Shown here: positions 7,295-15,238 of the stretch, piece after piece | Layout: every line of letters starts with the position of its first letter | Numbering within the stretch: the first letter of the stretch is position 1 | The notes under the pieces: model-generated | Told to the model about the DNA's origin: nothing | Seen by the model: only the letters and a program-made list of their open reading frames with translations | Databases searched by the model: none | Assembly (NCBI GenBank): GCA_903828645.1 | Contig: CAIKNA010000042.1 | Coordinates: 1-39,310 of the forward strand | Direction: 5' to 3' | Length of the DNA: 39,310 nucleotides | From: an uncultured Bacteroidales bacterium | GTDB lineage: Bacteria > Bacteroidota > Bacteroidia > Bacteroidales > FEN-979 | Program-made: the position numbers and the translations under genes

Positions 7295-8467
7295 ATGAAA
7301 CCTGTTTATATCCTGAGCGACAACATCATAACATCGCTTGGATTTTCAACTGCAGAAAACACAGCTGCCCTGGACCGGGGAACCATCGGGATCAAAACCA
7401 TCAACGAGCAGGATCTCTATCCCGGCCCTGTTCAGCTTTCACTTATTGATACAGTGCGGTTGACAGAGAAATTTTCTGAAGCGCTGGCAATCCATCAAAA
7501 AACCCTCCCGGCAGGTTCATTTACACGCCTGGAGAAAATGTTTATCGTATCCATTCATGATGCATTGAAAACAGGGCTGGTACAACCTGAAAATCCCAGG
7601 ACCCTGCTGGTGATATCTACAACGAAAGGCAACATCGACTTGCTGGAGAATCGTTACAAGGCGGTGTTCAGCCACAAACGGCTTTATTTGTGGGAACTGG
7701 GAAGGATTATTCAAAATTTTTTCGGGTTTGCAGAAACACCGCTGATTATTTCAAATGCCTGCATCTCAGGGGTGGTCGCCATCATGACGGCAACCAGATT
7801 TTTGCAGGCAGGTTTATATGACCAGGCAGTTGTAACAGGCGGAGACATAGCTTCTGAGTTCGTTATCTCCGGTTTTCAATCTTTCCAGGCAATCAGCCCA
7901 AACCCATGCAAACCATTCGACCTGAACCGAACCGGGCTTTCCCTCGGCGAAGGTTGCGGAACGATGGTGCTTTCAACCACCCGGGAAATGGAGGAAACTT
8001 CATCCATCCGGGTAGCCGGGGGTGCAACCAGCAATGATGCCAACCATATTTCAGGTCCTTCACGTACAGGCGAAGAACTGGGCGCTGTCATCAACCAAAC
8101 CTTCAGGCAGGCAGGATTAACACCACTGGATATCAGCTATATTTCGGCTCATGGAACCGCCACGCCATTCAATGATGAAATGGAATCAAAGGCCATTGAA
8201 TTCAGCGGTCTTTCGCATGTTCCGGTTAACAGCTTCAAGGGGTACTGGGGCCATACTCTTGGAGCAGCCGGGCTGGTCGAATCGGTAGCGGCCATCTCTT
8301 CACTCAGGACCAATCTCCTTTACCGGTCTGCCGGGTTTGAAACACCCGGGGTTTCAGGAACAATGAACGTGATCAACGTAAACCAACCTGTCAGGCTTAC
8401 ATCCTGCCTTAAAACCGCATCCGGCTTTGGCGGATGCAATGCCGCCATCCTTTATCAGAAAGTGTAA
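7295..8467 (+). CDS. Beta-ketoacyl-ACP synthase KS1 (FabF/FabB family, intact)
   Basis: This 390-residue condensing enzyme carries the complete catalytic triad: C156 in ISNACISG, a His in SAHGTATPFND, and a His in KGYWGHTLGAAG. I prefer the ATG at 7295 (MKPVYILSDN), because ketosynthases begin almost directly with the 'VYITGxGxxS' strand and this leaves an 11-nt gap after the thioesterase. An in-frame ATG at 7259 would add 12 residues of no family character. It is followed one base later by the half-length KS-like gene, and the two may form the first of three KS/partner pairs. Predicted reaction: decarboxylative condensation of malonyl-ACP with an acyl-ACP. Confidence 0.87.
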   Translation: MKPVYILSDNIITSLGFSTAENTAALDRGTIGIKTINEQDLYPGPVQLSLIDTVRLTEKFSEALAIHQKTLPAGSFTRLEKMFIVSIHDALKTGLVQPENPRTLLVISTTKGNIDLLENRYKAVFSHKRLYLWELGRIIQNFFGFAETPLIISNACISGVVAIMTATRFLQAGLYDQAVVTGGDIASEFVISGFQSFQAISPNPCKPFDLNRTGLSLGEGCGTMVLSTTREMEETSSIRVAGGATSNDANHISGPSRTGEELGAVINQTFRQAGLTPLDISYISAHGTATPFNDEMESKAIEFSGLSHVPVNSFKGYWGHTLGAAGLVESVAAISSLRTNLLYRSAGFETPGVSGTMNVINVNQPVRLTSCLKTASGFGGCNAAILYQKV

Positions 8468-8468
8468 C

Positions 8469-9119
8469 ATGGATCGTATTATCACCGCTTACAGCCATCT
8501 CCATGATAACACGGTCATCGTGAATGGCCGCTTTATCTTTTATCAGGAAAATATTAGTAAATTTGCAGACTTTGTAAAAATAGTCTTCAAGCAGGAGCAA
8601 ATTGTCTATCCCAAGTTTTACAAGATGGATGCCGTTAGCAAACTTGGATTCCTTGCGACTGAACTGGTGTTAAAGGAAAAAAAAACAGATGGGTACCGCC
8701 CCGAAGAGGTAGGAGTGGTTTTGTCAAATTCAAGTTCAAGCCTGGACACTGACTTAGCCCATAACGAAACGATAAAAGACCGCTCGGCGTATTTTCCCAG
8801 CCCGTCGGTATTTGTTTATACGCTACCCAATATCGTGATCGGGGAGATTTGTATCAGACATAAAATCAAGGGGGAGAATGTCTTTTTAGTCTCAGAATCC
8901 TTCAACGGCAAGTTGCTGTACGACTATGTGGAGGAGTTATTTAATAGTGAACGGGTTGAAGCCTGTTTGTGCGGCTGGGTTGAAGTGATGGGAGACAACT
9001 GCAATGCCATGGTGGCTCTGGTGGAAAAAACAGACCGGGGTTTGATTGGAACAGCTTCCGGCTTCAATCCATTGATTTTTAATGTAGAGAACCTTAATTT
9101 TATTATGAAACGTAACTGA
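8469..9119 (+). CDS. Half-length ketosynthase-like protein without active-site Cys
   Basis: This 216-residue protein aligns only with the N-terminal half of KAS I/II enzymes. It has the KMDAVSKLGFLATELVL helix, GVVLSNSSSSLDTD, and FPSPSVFVYTLPNIVIGEI, a very typical ketosynthase segment. Where the nucleophile motif (TACSS) should be it reads LVSESFNGKL, with no Cys. The C-terminal half with both His residues is missing. I start it at the ATG at 8469, one base after the KS1 stop; an earlier in-frame ATG at 8427 lies deep in KS1. It is probably a structural or chain-length partner of KS1 rather than an enzyme, but a decayed CLF cannot be excluded. Confidence 0.75.
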   Translation: MDRIITAYSHLHDNTVIVNGRFIFYQENISKFADFVKIVFKQEQIVYPKFYKMDAVSKLGFLATELVLKEKKTDGYRPEEVGVVLSNSSSSLDTDLAHNETIKDRSAYFPSPSVFVYTLPNIVIGEICIRHKIKGENVFLVSESFNGKLLYDYVEELFNSERVEACLCGWVEVMGDNCNAMVALVEKTDRGLIGTASGFNPLIFNVENLNFIMKRN

Positions 9120-9127
9120 ATAATACT

Positions 9128-9382
9128 ATGGATGAACTGATTTTAAAATTAAAAAAAGAAGTCATAGAGCAATTAAACCTGGAAGATACTTCACCGGATG
9201 ATATCGATCCCGATTCCGCTTTGTTTGGTGAGGGCCTCGGACTGGATTCTATAGATGCACTGGAATTGATTGTTTTACTGGAAAAGAACTACGGAATCAA
9301 AATCGAAGATCCGAAGGATGGCAAGAAAATTTTCTTCTCCATCCGGACCATGGCCGAATACATCACGGAGCACAAAAAATAA
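9128..9382 (+). CDS. Acyl carrier protein
   Basis: This 84-residue acidic helical protein has the phosphopantetheine attachment motif GLDSIDALEL, with Ser41 as the modified residue. The segment FGEGLGLDSID and the closing MAEYI helix are typical of type II ACPs in polyene and lipid clusters. It lies 8 nt after the half-KS gene and 6 nt before KS2, so it is central to the operon. It should hold the growing chain for the ketosynthases, the hotdog dehydratase and the BtrH-like acyltransferases. No phosphopantetheinyl transferase is seen in the window. Confidence 0.93.
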   Translation: MDELILKLKKEVIEQLNLEDTSPDDIDPDSALFGEGLGLDSIDALELIVLLEKNYGIKIEDPKDGKKIFFSIRTMAEYITEHKK

Positions 9383-9388
9383 AACCCG

Positions 9389-10705
9389 ATGCCCCAGCGG
9401 ATTTTTATCACCGGTTACGGCATCATCAATTGCATCGGCAACAATGTTGCAGAAAATTTAACCTCCCTGTTACAGTCAAAACCTGGAACAGGAAGGATTT
9501 GCCATATAGATACACTACTCAAAGATGAATTGCTTGTCGGGGAAGTCTCCAAAACACAGGAGGAACTTTTTGGCATGGCAGGAATCACCCCTGCCGAAGG
9601 CTATTCCAGGAACGCACTGCTGGGTATCATTGCCGCCCGGGAAGCTTTTTCACATGGCAGGATGGATGAAAACCGGGAGCTGAAAACAGGGCTTATCTCT
9701 GCCACTACCGTCGGCGGAATGGATCGCTGTGAACTGTTTTACAACGATTTTCTTAGCAACAACACGCGAAATGCTTACATCGATTCATACGATTGTGCCG
9801 ATAGTACAGAAAAAATTGCACAGTTGCTTGGGATTTACGATTTTGTCACTACAATCAGCACCGCATGTTCTTCAGCAGCCAATGCCATCATGCTCGGAGC
9901 TCGGATGATTCGCACCGGCCGGCTCGACCGCGTACTGGCAGGAGGTTGTGAATCCCTGACAAAATTTCACCTCAATGGCTTTAATGCCCTTAAAATCCTT
10001 GACAAAGACCCATGCAAACCCTTTGACCGGGATCGTGCAGGCATCAATCTGGGTGAAGGGGCTGCATACCTGGTGCTTGAATCAGGCGAAAGCCTTAAGA
10101 AAACAGGTAATCAGCCCATGTGCGAACTGGTTGGCTGGGGCAATGCCTGCGAGGCATTTCACCAAACGGCCTCTTCCCCCGACGGGGTTGGTGCCTATGC
10201 GGCAATGAAAAAAGCCATTGACCTGTGCGGGCTCGAGCCAGCAGCTATAGACTATGTGAATGCCCACGGCACAGGAACCGATAACAACGACCTTTCGGAA
10301 GGTCGGGCGGTAGAAAGGCTTTTCGGAAAGCAGATGCCCATGGTGAGTTCAACCAAACCTTTTACCGGACATACGACCAGCGCGGCCGGTTCCATAGAAG
10401 CCATTTTGTCAATCCTGTGCCTTCAGAACCAGTTTATCCTGCCAAACCTGAATTTTAAAGAACGCATCGACGAACTCAACTTCTCCCCTGTCGAAAAACT
10501 GGTAACAAACGTACCGGTTAATGTAGTCATGTCGAATTCATTTGGGTTTGGTGGGAATGATACTTCATTGATCTTTAAAAAAGTCAATGCAGACAATTCA
10601 GGCAATGCAAACAATGCTGACAATGATGACAATGCTGACAGTGCAGACATTGCTGACAATTCAGAGAATGCGGAAAATACAAACTTTGCAGCAAATGAAG
10701 AATAG
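9389..10705 (+). CDS. Beta-ketoacyl-ACP synthase KS2, with repeat-encoded Asn/Asp/Ala tail
   Basis: This 438-residue KAS II-type enzyme has C160 in TISTACSSA, a His in NAHGTGTDNND and a His in FTGHTTSAAG. It is strongly similar along its length to KS3 (12057-13289), with shared ATTVGGMDR, FVTTISTACSS, LTKF-LNGFN and LGEGAA blocks. Homology ends near FGGNDTSLIFKK. The last 39 or so residues are a low-complexity N/A/D tail (NAD-type triplets) encoded by a 9-nt tandem array. That tail has no family counterpart and is probably a repeat expansion through the old stop. With the Cys-less protein at 10927-11985 it should form a KS/CLF-like pair. Confidence 0.9.
   Translation: MPQRIFITGYGIINCIGNNVAENLTSLLQSKPGTGRICHIDTLLKDELLVGEVSKTQEELFGMAGITPAEGYSRNALLGIIAAREAFSHGRMDENRELKTGLISATTVGGMDRCELFYNDFLSNNTRNAYIDSYDCADSTEKIAQLLGIYDFVTTISTACSSAANAIMLGARMIRTGRLDRVLAGGCESLTKFHLNGFNALKILDKDPCKPFDRDRAGINLGEGAAYLVLESGESLKKTGNQPMCELVGWGNACEAFHQTASSPDGVGAYAAMKKAIDLCGLEPAAIDYVNAHGTGTDNNDLSEGRAVERLFGKQMPMVSSTKPFTGHTTSAAGSIEAILSILCLQNQFILPNLNFKERIDELNFSPVEKLVTNVPVNVVMSNSFGFGGNDTSLIFKKVNADNSGNANNADNDDNADSADIADNSENAENTNFAANEE
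10583..10664 (+). repeat. 9-nt tandem array A inside the 3' end of KS2
   Basis: Degenerate units of the form aatgctgac (also aatgcaaac, aatgatgac, agtgcagac, attgctgac) repeat with a 9-base period. They are in frame, so they encode Asn-Ala-Asp triplets. The same unit in reverse complement makes up array B at 10846-10926, so the two arrays form an inverted pair around the KS2/CLF1 intergenic stretch. Confidence 0.8.
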
Positions 10706-10845
10706 GAACTAAATGAAAGGAATACAGGCAGTATGGAAAATTAAAAAGGAGAATTTCGAATTTCGAAAAACAAACCTGGTCAACCAACATCATTGCAAAT
10801 TTAGTTAGCAATGCAAATTATGTTCGCAATGCATCCCCCTTCCTC

Positions 10846-10926
10846 ATTGTTTACATTGTTTGCATTGTTTGCATTGTCTGCATTGTTTACATTTTTTACA
10901 TTTTTTATATTTTTTACATTTTTTTC
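10846..10926. repeat. 9-nt tandem array B ending exactly at the CLF1 start codon
   Basis: Nine consecutive 9-base units run attgtttac, attgtttgc (twice), attgtctgc, attgtttac, attttttac, attttttat, attttttac and atttttttc, and the ATG at 10927 follows immediately. The first five units are reverse complements of array A units. The last four drift towards pure T. The rest of the 221-nt gap (10706-10845) holds isolated gcaatgca copies at about 10807 and 10826 and a 31-codon frame from 10714, but no convincing gene. The array forms the entire translation-initiation leader of the downstream gene. Confidence 0.8.
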
Positions 10927-11985
10927 ATGGGCTACATCAATGGCATCGGCTTAATTTCACCTCAAAAGACTGCTGAAACGAAAGAATTCCTGTCGGAGGT
11001 TACCGAGTATACCTCTGATTACCTGAAATGTATCGAACCAGTTTACAGGAGTTACATCGACCCAATGCAGTCGCGCCGGATGAGCAGGATGATGAAAATG
11101 GGGATCGCATCAGCCAGGATGAGCCTTGCTGATGCTGATTGCCGGATGCCCGATGCCATCATCACCGGAACGGGGCTAGGAAGCGTGGAGGATACGGAAA
11201 AAATACTTGGAGAACTCACCAAGGATGAACGGTTCCTCAACCCGACCCCATTTATCCAGTCCACATACAACACTATCAGTTCCCAGGTGGCCATTCAACT
11301 GAAATGTCATAACTATAATTCAACCTATGTGCACCGTACCTTCTCTTTTGAAAGCGGGCTGATCGACGGGCTGATGCAGATTGATGAACAAACAGCTATG
11401 AACGTTCTGGCCGGCGCCATCGATGAAATGAGCCTGAACCACCTCGGGATTACTCGCCGCGTGGGGCAATGGAAGATGGAGCCCGTGAACAACCTCTCCT
11501 TGCTTGAAACCAGGACCCCTGGTGCGCTTGCAGGCGAAGGTGCAGCATTCTTCGTAATAGGTTCTGAAAAGCAGGAATCGACTTACGCCGAATTGAAAGA
11601 TGTCGCCACCTGTATTAACTTTAACAACTCATTCCGGCCCGGTTCGTTTCTACCTGGGTTTCTTGGCAAACACGGACTTTCGGACAATGATATTGACCTG
11701 GTGATTCTCGGGCTGAATGGTGATTGTAAATACGATCCCGTCTACATGGAGTTTGCAGACCGGTATTTTCCGGGCAAAGCCAGGGGATGGTACAAACACC
11801 TATGCGGCGAATACCATACTGCCACCGGGTTCGGACTTTATGTTGCTGCTAATATCCTGAAGAACCAGGTTTATCCCGATATACTGAAGTTAAAGCCAAC
11901 CAACCCTAAGCGGTTAAAAAACATACTGATATACAATCATTTCAGGAATGTGAATCACTCTTTTATCCTGGTACAGGGCTGCTGA
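10927..11985 (+). CDS. Ketosynthase-like chain-length-factor-type protein CLF1
   Basis: This 352-residue protein has the thiolase/ketosynthase fold: MGYINGIGLISPQ start, RRMSRMMKMG helix, ITGTGLGSVEDTEK, and a C-terminal HLCGEYHTATGFG. It lacks the nucleophile. The motif position reads YVHRTFSFESG instead of TACSS, and the HGTGT His motif is replaced by LGLNGD. Loss of Cys while the fold is kept is the hallmark of chain-length factors in type II PKS and of ApeC-like subunits. It is paralogous to 13286-14434. It lies directly after KS2, though separated from it by the repeat-rich 221-nt gap. Probable role: heterodimer partner that sets chain length. Confidence 0.8.
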   Translation: MGYINGIGLISPQKTAETKEFLSEVTEYTSDYLKCIEPVYRSYIDPMQSRRMSRMMKMGIASARMSLADADCRMPDAIITGTGLGSVEDTEKILGELTKDERFLNPTPFIQSTYNTISSQVAIQLKCHNYNSTYVHRTFSFESGLIDGLMQIDEQTAMNVLAGAIDEMSLNHLGITRRVGQWKMEPVNNLSLLETRTPGALAGEGAAFFVIGSEKQESTYAELKDVATCINFNNSFRPGSFLPGFLGKHGLSDNDIDLVILGLNGDCKYDPVYMEFADRYFPGKARGWYKHLCGEYHTATGFGLYVAANILKNQVYPDILKLKPTNPKRLKNILIYNHFRNVNHSFILVQGC

Positions 11986-12025
11986 AAACTCCAAAAGATA
12001 TTTCATCCCCCATAAAATTTTCTGC

Positions 12026-12033
12026 TAATTTTG
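12026..12033 (+). promoter_or_regulatory. Possible internal Bacteroidetes -7 element (TAATTTTG)
   Basis: TAATTTTG matches the TAnnTTTG consensus exactly and lies 24 nt before the KS3 start, in one of the few gaps (71 nt) of the operon. No clear TTG -33 element is found at the expected distance, so this is weak support for an internal promoter that would drive the KS3/CLF2 part separately. Confidence 0.4.
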
Positions 12034-12056
12034 CACCCTAAATTATCAGGTAAATA

Positions 12057-13289
12057 ATGTCAAAACGGGTCTATGTAACCGGGATGGGAATCATCTGTGC
12101 CATTGGAAATAGTGTCGAAGAGACACTGAATTCATTGCTTTCGGAAAAATCGGGAATAGGAGAAATCACCCTTTTTGAAACCATCCACCGGGGAGTCATC
12201 CCGATAGCCGAAGCAAAACTGACCACAAAAGCGTTGCTTGAAAAAGCTGGCAAGGCTGGCAAAAAAAACTTTACGCGCACCGCTTTGCTTGGAATGACAG
12301 CAGCAAAGGAAGCGCTTACAGCAGCGGGAATTCATGACATAAAACAATACAGAACCGGGCTCATCTCCGCCACAACTGTGGGCGGCATGGACCGGAGCGA
12401 GGATTTTTACGCTTCCTTTTTAGCGGATCCAAAGAAGGGCCGAATGATCGACGTTGTGAACCACGATTGCGGAGACAGCACAGAAAGGATCGCAACCCAT
12501 CTCGGGATCAGCAATTTTGTCACCACGATCAGCACTGCATGCTCTTCATCAGTGAATGCCATTATGTTTGGATCAAACCTCATCAAAACCGGGCAGCTGG
12601 ACCGGGTGGTGGTTGGTGGTGCGGATTCGGTGACCAAATTCACCCTCAACGGTTTCAACACCCTCATGATCCTCGATAAAACAGGATGCCATCCCTTTGA
12701 TGAAAACCGGGCAGGGCTAACGCTTGGCGAAGGAGCTGCTTTCCTGGTGCTTGAATCGGAAGAAATTGTGTTAAAAGAAGGCAAAAGTATCCTTGCAGAG
12801 GTTTCAGGTTATGGCAACGCCAACGATGCCTATCATCAAACGGCCTCCTCCCCCGAAGGGACAGGCGCTTTCATGGCCATGTCGAAGGCCATTGCCATGA
12901 GCGGACTTCAGCCAGGAGACATTGACTACATTAACGTTCATGGCACAGGCACCCTAAACAACGACCTTTCCGAAGGTGTTGCCATGGAGCGGCTTTTCGG
13001 AGAGAATGTGCCACACTTCAGTTCCACCAAAGGCTATACGGGGCATACACTGGGAGCCGCCGGTGCCGTTGAAGCAGTAATTTCAATTCTTACGCTTAAG
13101 CACAGGGTGATTTTTCCAAATCTGAATTTTTCAACCCCGATGAAGGAATTGCGCATCAGCCCTGTGACTGTTATTGAGGCGCAAAGTATTGCTTCTCTGA
13201 AAATTCACCATGTTTTATCCAATTCATTCGGTTTTGGCGGGAATAATTCAGCAATCGTTTTGTCGCACCCTATGACCAATACTCCATGA
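12057..13289 (+). CDS. Beta-ketoacyl-ACP synthase KS3 (intact)
   Basis: This 410-residue KAS II-type enzyme has C162 in STACSSS, a His in NVHGTGTLNND and a His in YTGHTLGAAG. It is a close paralogue of KS2 but ends cleanly after FGFGGNNSAIVLS with a short tail and no repeat extension. The ATGA overlap with CLF2 (4 nt) shows translational coupling, as is usual for obligate KS/CLF heterodimers. Predicted reaction: malonyl-ACP-dependent chain extension. The duplication KS2/CLF1 to KS3/CLF2 suggests either two successive elongation stages or two chain lengths (inference). Confidence 0.9.
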   Translation: MSKRVYVTGMGIICAIGNSVEETLNSLLSEKSGIGEITLFETIHRGVIPIAEAKLTTKALLEKAGKAGKKNFTRTALLGMTAAKEALTAAGIHDIKQYRTGLISATTVGGMDRSEDFYASFLADPKKGRMIDVVNHDCGDSTERIATHLGISNFVTTISTACSSSVNAIMFGSNLIKTGQLDRVVVGGADSVTKFTLNGFNTLMILDKTGCHPFDENRAGLTLGEGAAFLVLESEEIVLKEGKSILAEVSGYGNANDAYHQTASSPEGTGAFMAMSKAIAMSGLQPGDIDYINVHGTGTLNNDLSEGVAMERLFGENVPHFSSTKGYTGHTLGAAGAVEAVISILTLKHRVIFPNLNFSTPMKELRISPVTVIEAQSIASLKIHHVLSNSFGFGGNNSAIVLSHPMTNTP

Positions 13290-14434
13290 ACAACGTATAC
13301 CTCAACGGCCTGGGCAATGTGTCGCCACAGAAAACGATAAGGGGCATTTCCACGAATGGGAATGGCGTTGCGACACTCCTGGATGAACCGATTTTCTTCG
13401 AAACGAATCAGTTTAAGTGCCCTGACCCGGGTTATAAGGATTTCATACCTGGTGATATGATCCGCAGGATGGGGCGTATCATTAAAATGGGAGTTACCGC
13501 ATCAAAATTGTGCCTCAGAGATGCTGCAACCGGTCGCAATGCTGACTCCGTGCAGGAGATCATTCCTGATGCCATCATCACGGGTACCGGCCTGGGTTGC
13601 ATGGAAGATACCGAGAAATTTCTCACCTCCATGATCAGGAACAACGAAGAGTTCCTCACACCTACTTCATTTATACAAAGTACCCACAACACTGTCGCAG
13701 GGCAAATCGCACTCCTGCTCAAATGCCATGGGTATAATTTCACCTATGTTCACCGCGGAATTTCCTTTGAAAGTGCCCTGACAGATGCCATGATCCAGTT
13801 GCAACTTGGTGAATTCTCCAACGCACTGGTCGGGGGATCCGATGAACTCACCGCCAATTCATTTGCCATCACCTCCCGCCTGGGATACTGGAAGCAAAAG
13901 CCCGTTCACCCGATGAACCTGCTTGATGATCCTCAACGTGGGACCATTGCAGGAGAAGGCGCCTCTTTTTTCTTTCTTGAAAATCAAAAGAATCAACAAA
14001 CTTATGCCGGGCTTGCCGGGGTCGCCACCTTTTTGAAACCTTCATCCTCCTTGGAGGTAAGCGAACGGCTTCAAACTTTCCTGGCAAGCCATGGACTGAC
14101 AATTGCGGATATCAGTCTTGTAGTTCTTGGACTGAGTGGAGATCCGCGAACGGACCAGGTATACCATGCCCTTGTAAAATCTGATTTTCAGAATTCACCA
14201 CTTGCATTTTTCAAACATCTCTGCGGAGAATACCATACCGCTACGGCCTTTGCAACCTGGCTTGCAGCCATGATGATAAAAACACAATCGGTTCCGGAGG
14301 TAGTGAGGGTTAAAGGTTTACACGGTCAGATTATGCCCGGAAAGAACAGACAGGATGCGACTATTGAATATGTACTCATCTACAACCATTACCGGGAAAA
14401 CAACCACGCATTCATCCTGTTAAGCCGGCCATAA
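13286..14434 (+). CDS. Ketosynthase-like chain-length-factor-type protein CLF2
   Basis: This 382-residue paralogue of CLF1 has GMIRRMGRIIKMG-like and ITGTGLGCMEDTEKF blocks, a Cys-less motif (YVHRGISFESA) in place of TACSS, and a conserved KHLCGEYHTATAF near the C-terminus. It is coupled to KS3 through an ATGA overlap. Both CLF-like proteins share the FIQSTxNT(I/V)xxQ(V/I)A helix that packs at ketosynthase dimer interfaces. It is about 30 residues longer than CLF1, mainly in the N-terminal loop and near residues 70-80. A condensing role on its own is unlikely. Confidence 0.8.
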   Translation: MNNVYLNGLGNVSPQKTIRGISTNGNGVATLLDEPIFFETNQFKCPDPGYKDFIPGDMIRRMGRIIKMGVTASKLCLRDAATGRNADSVQEIIPDAIITGTGLGCMEDTEKFLTSMIRNNEEFLTPTSFIQSTHNTVAGQIALLLKCHGYNFTYVHRGISFESALTDAMIQLQLGEFSNALVGGSDELTANSFAITSRLGYWKQKPVHPMNLLDDPQRGTIAGEGASFFFLENQKNQQTYAGLAGVATFLKPSSSLEVSERLQTFLASHGLTIADISLVVLGLSGDPRTDQVYHALVKSDFQNSPLAFFKHLCGEYHTATAFATWLAAMMIKTQSVPEVVRVKGLHGQIMPGKNRQDATIEYVLIYNHYRENNHAFILLSRP

Positions 14435-15238
14435 ATGTTAACATTCAGACGCTTCACCATGATTATCCTCATTCTGCTGGTGAGCCTGAACCTGTGGAGT
14501 TTTGTATCCAAAAAGTCTACTGATGGATTTATTCACGACCATGTCACGCTGTTTTGCGGATTACTGCTCACAGTTTATTGCGGAATCTCACTTGCCATGG
14601 CCTTTCTGCCTTGCACCAATTTTCATCACCCGGTAATTTGCCATGGAACACCTGATGGAAAATCAGTCGCCCTAACCTTTGATGATGGCCCTGATCCCAT
14701 CAAAACACCGTTAATCCTTGAGGTTCTCAGGAAGCATGATGTCAGTGCAACTTTTTTTCTCATCGGAAAAAACCTGGCAGGCAATGAATTGCTCGTGAAA
14801 CGGTTGGTTGACGATGGACACCTGGCAGGCAACCACTCATTTTCACATTCCGGGTGGTTCGATCTTTTTTCTGCCGGCAGAATGAGGTCGGAAATGATGG
14901 AGACTGACCGCCTTGTCAACCAGATCACAGGAAAATCCCCGCTTTTTTTCCGTCCTCCGTTTGGCGTGGTCAATCCGATGGTAAGCAAGGCTCTTAAGAA
15001 CATGCACTGGCATGCCATTTGCTGGAACATCCGTTCCCTCGATACGATAGACAGGGATGCGCAAAAGACAAGTCATAAAATTCTGAGGCAGCTGCAGCCC
15101 GGGGCAATCATCCTGCTTCACGATCATACCCTGTTTACCCAACATCATCTGGATGATCTTATATCATCCATAAAAGCAAAAGGATACGGAATCGTCCCGT
15201 TAGATAAACTGTTGAATATACCAGCCTATGCCTTGTAA
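14435..15238 (+). CDS. NodB-type polysaccharide deacetylase family protein, membrane-anchored
   Basis: This 267-residue protein has two hydrophobic segments (about 9-24 and 38-58) and then a NodB homology domain. Motif 1 is LTFDDGPDP (D83/D84), motif 2 is HSFSH (H134, H138), motif 3 is RPPFG, and motif 5 is LLHDHT. These are the metal-binding and catalytic elements of carbohydrate esterase family 4, which removes N- or O-acetyl groups. The start abuts the CLF2 stop directly, and its 3' end overlaps the LolA-like gene by 11 nt, so it belongs to the operon. It may deacetylate a sugar head group of the product (inference). Confidence 0.88.
   Translation: MLTFRRFTMIILILLVSLNLWSFVSKKSTDGFIHDHVTLFCGLLLTVYCGISLAMAFLPCTNFHHPVICHGTPDGKSVALTFDDGPDPIKTPLILEVLRKHDVSATFFLIGKNLAGNELLVKRLVDDGHLAGNHSFSHSGWFDLFSAGRMRSEMMETDRLVNQITGKSPLFFRPPFGVVNPMVSKALKNMHWHAICWNIRSLDTIDRDAQKTSHKILRQLQPGAIILLHDHTLFTQHHLDDLISSIKAKGYGIVPLDKLLNIPAYAL

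Noticed and set aside
10714-10809. 31-codon frame in the KS2-CLF1 gap
   Set aside because: Low-complexity basic peptide with no homology, located in a repeat-rich gap; judged non-coding.
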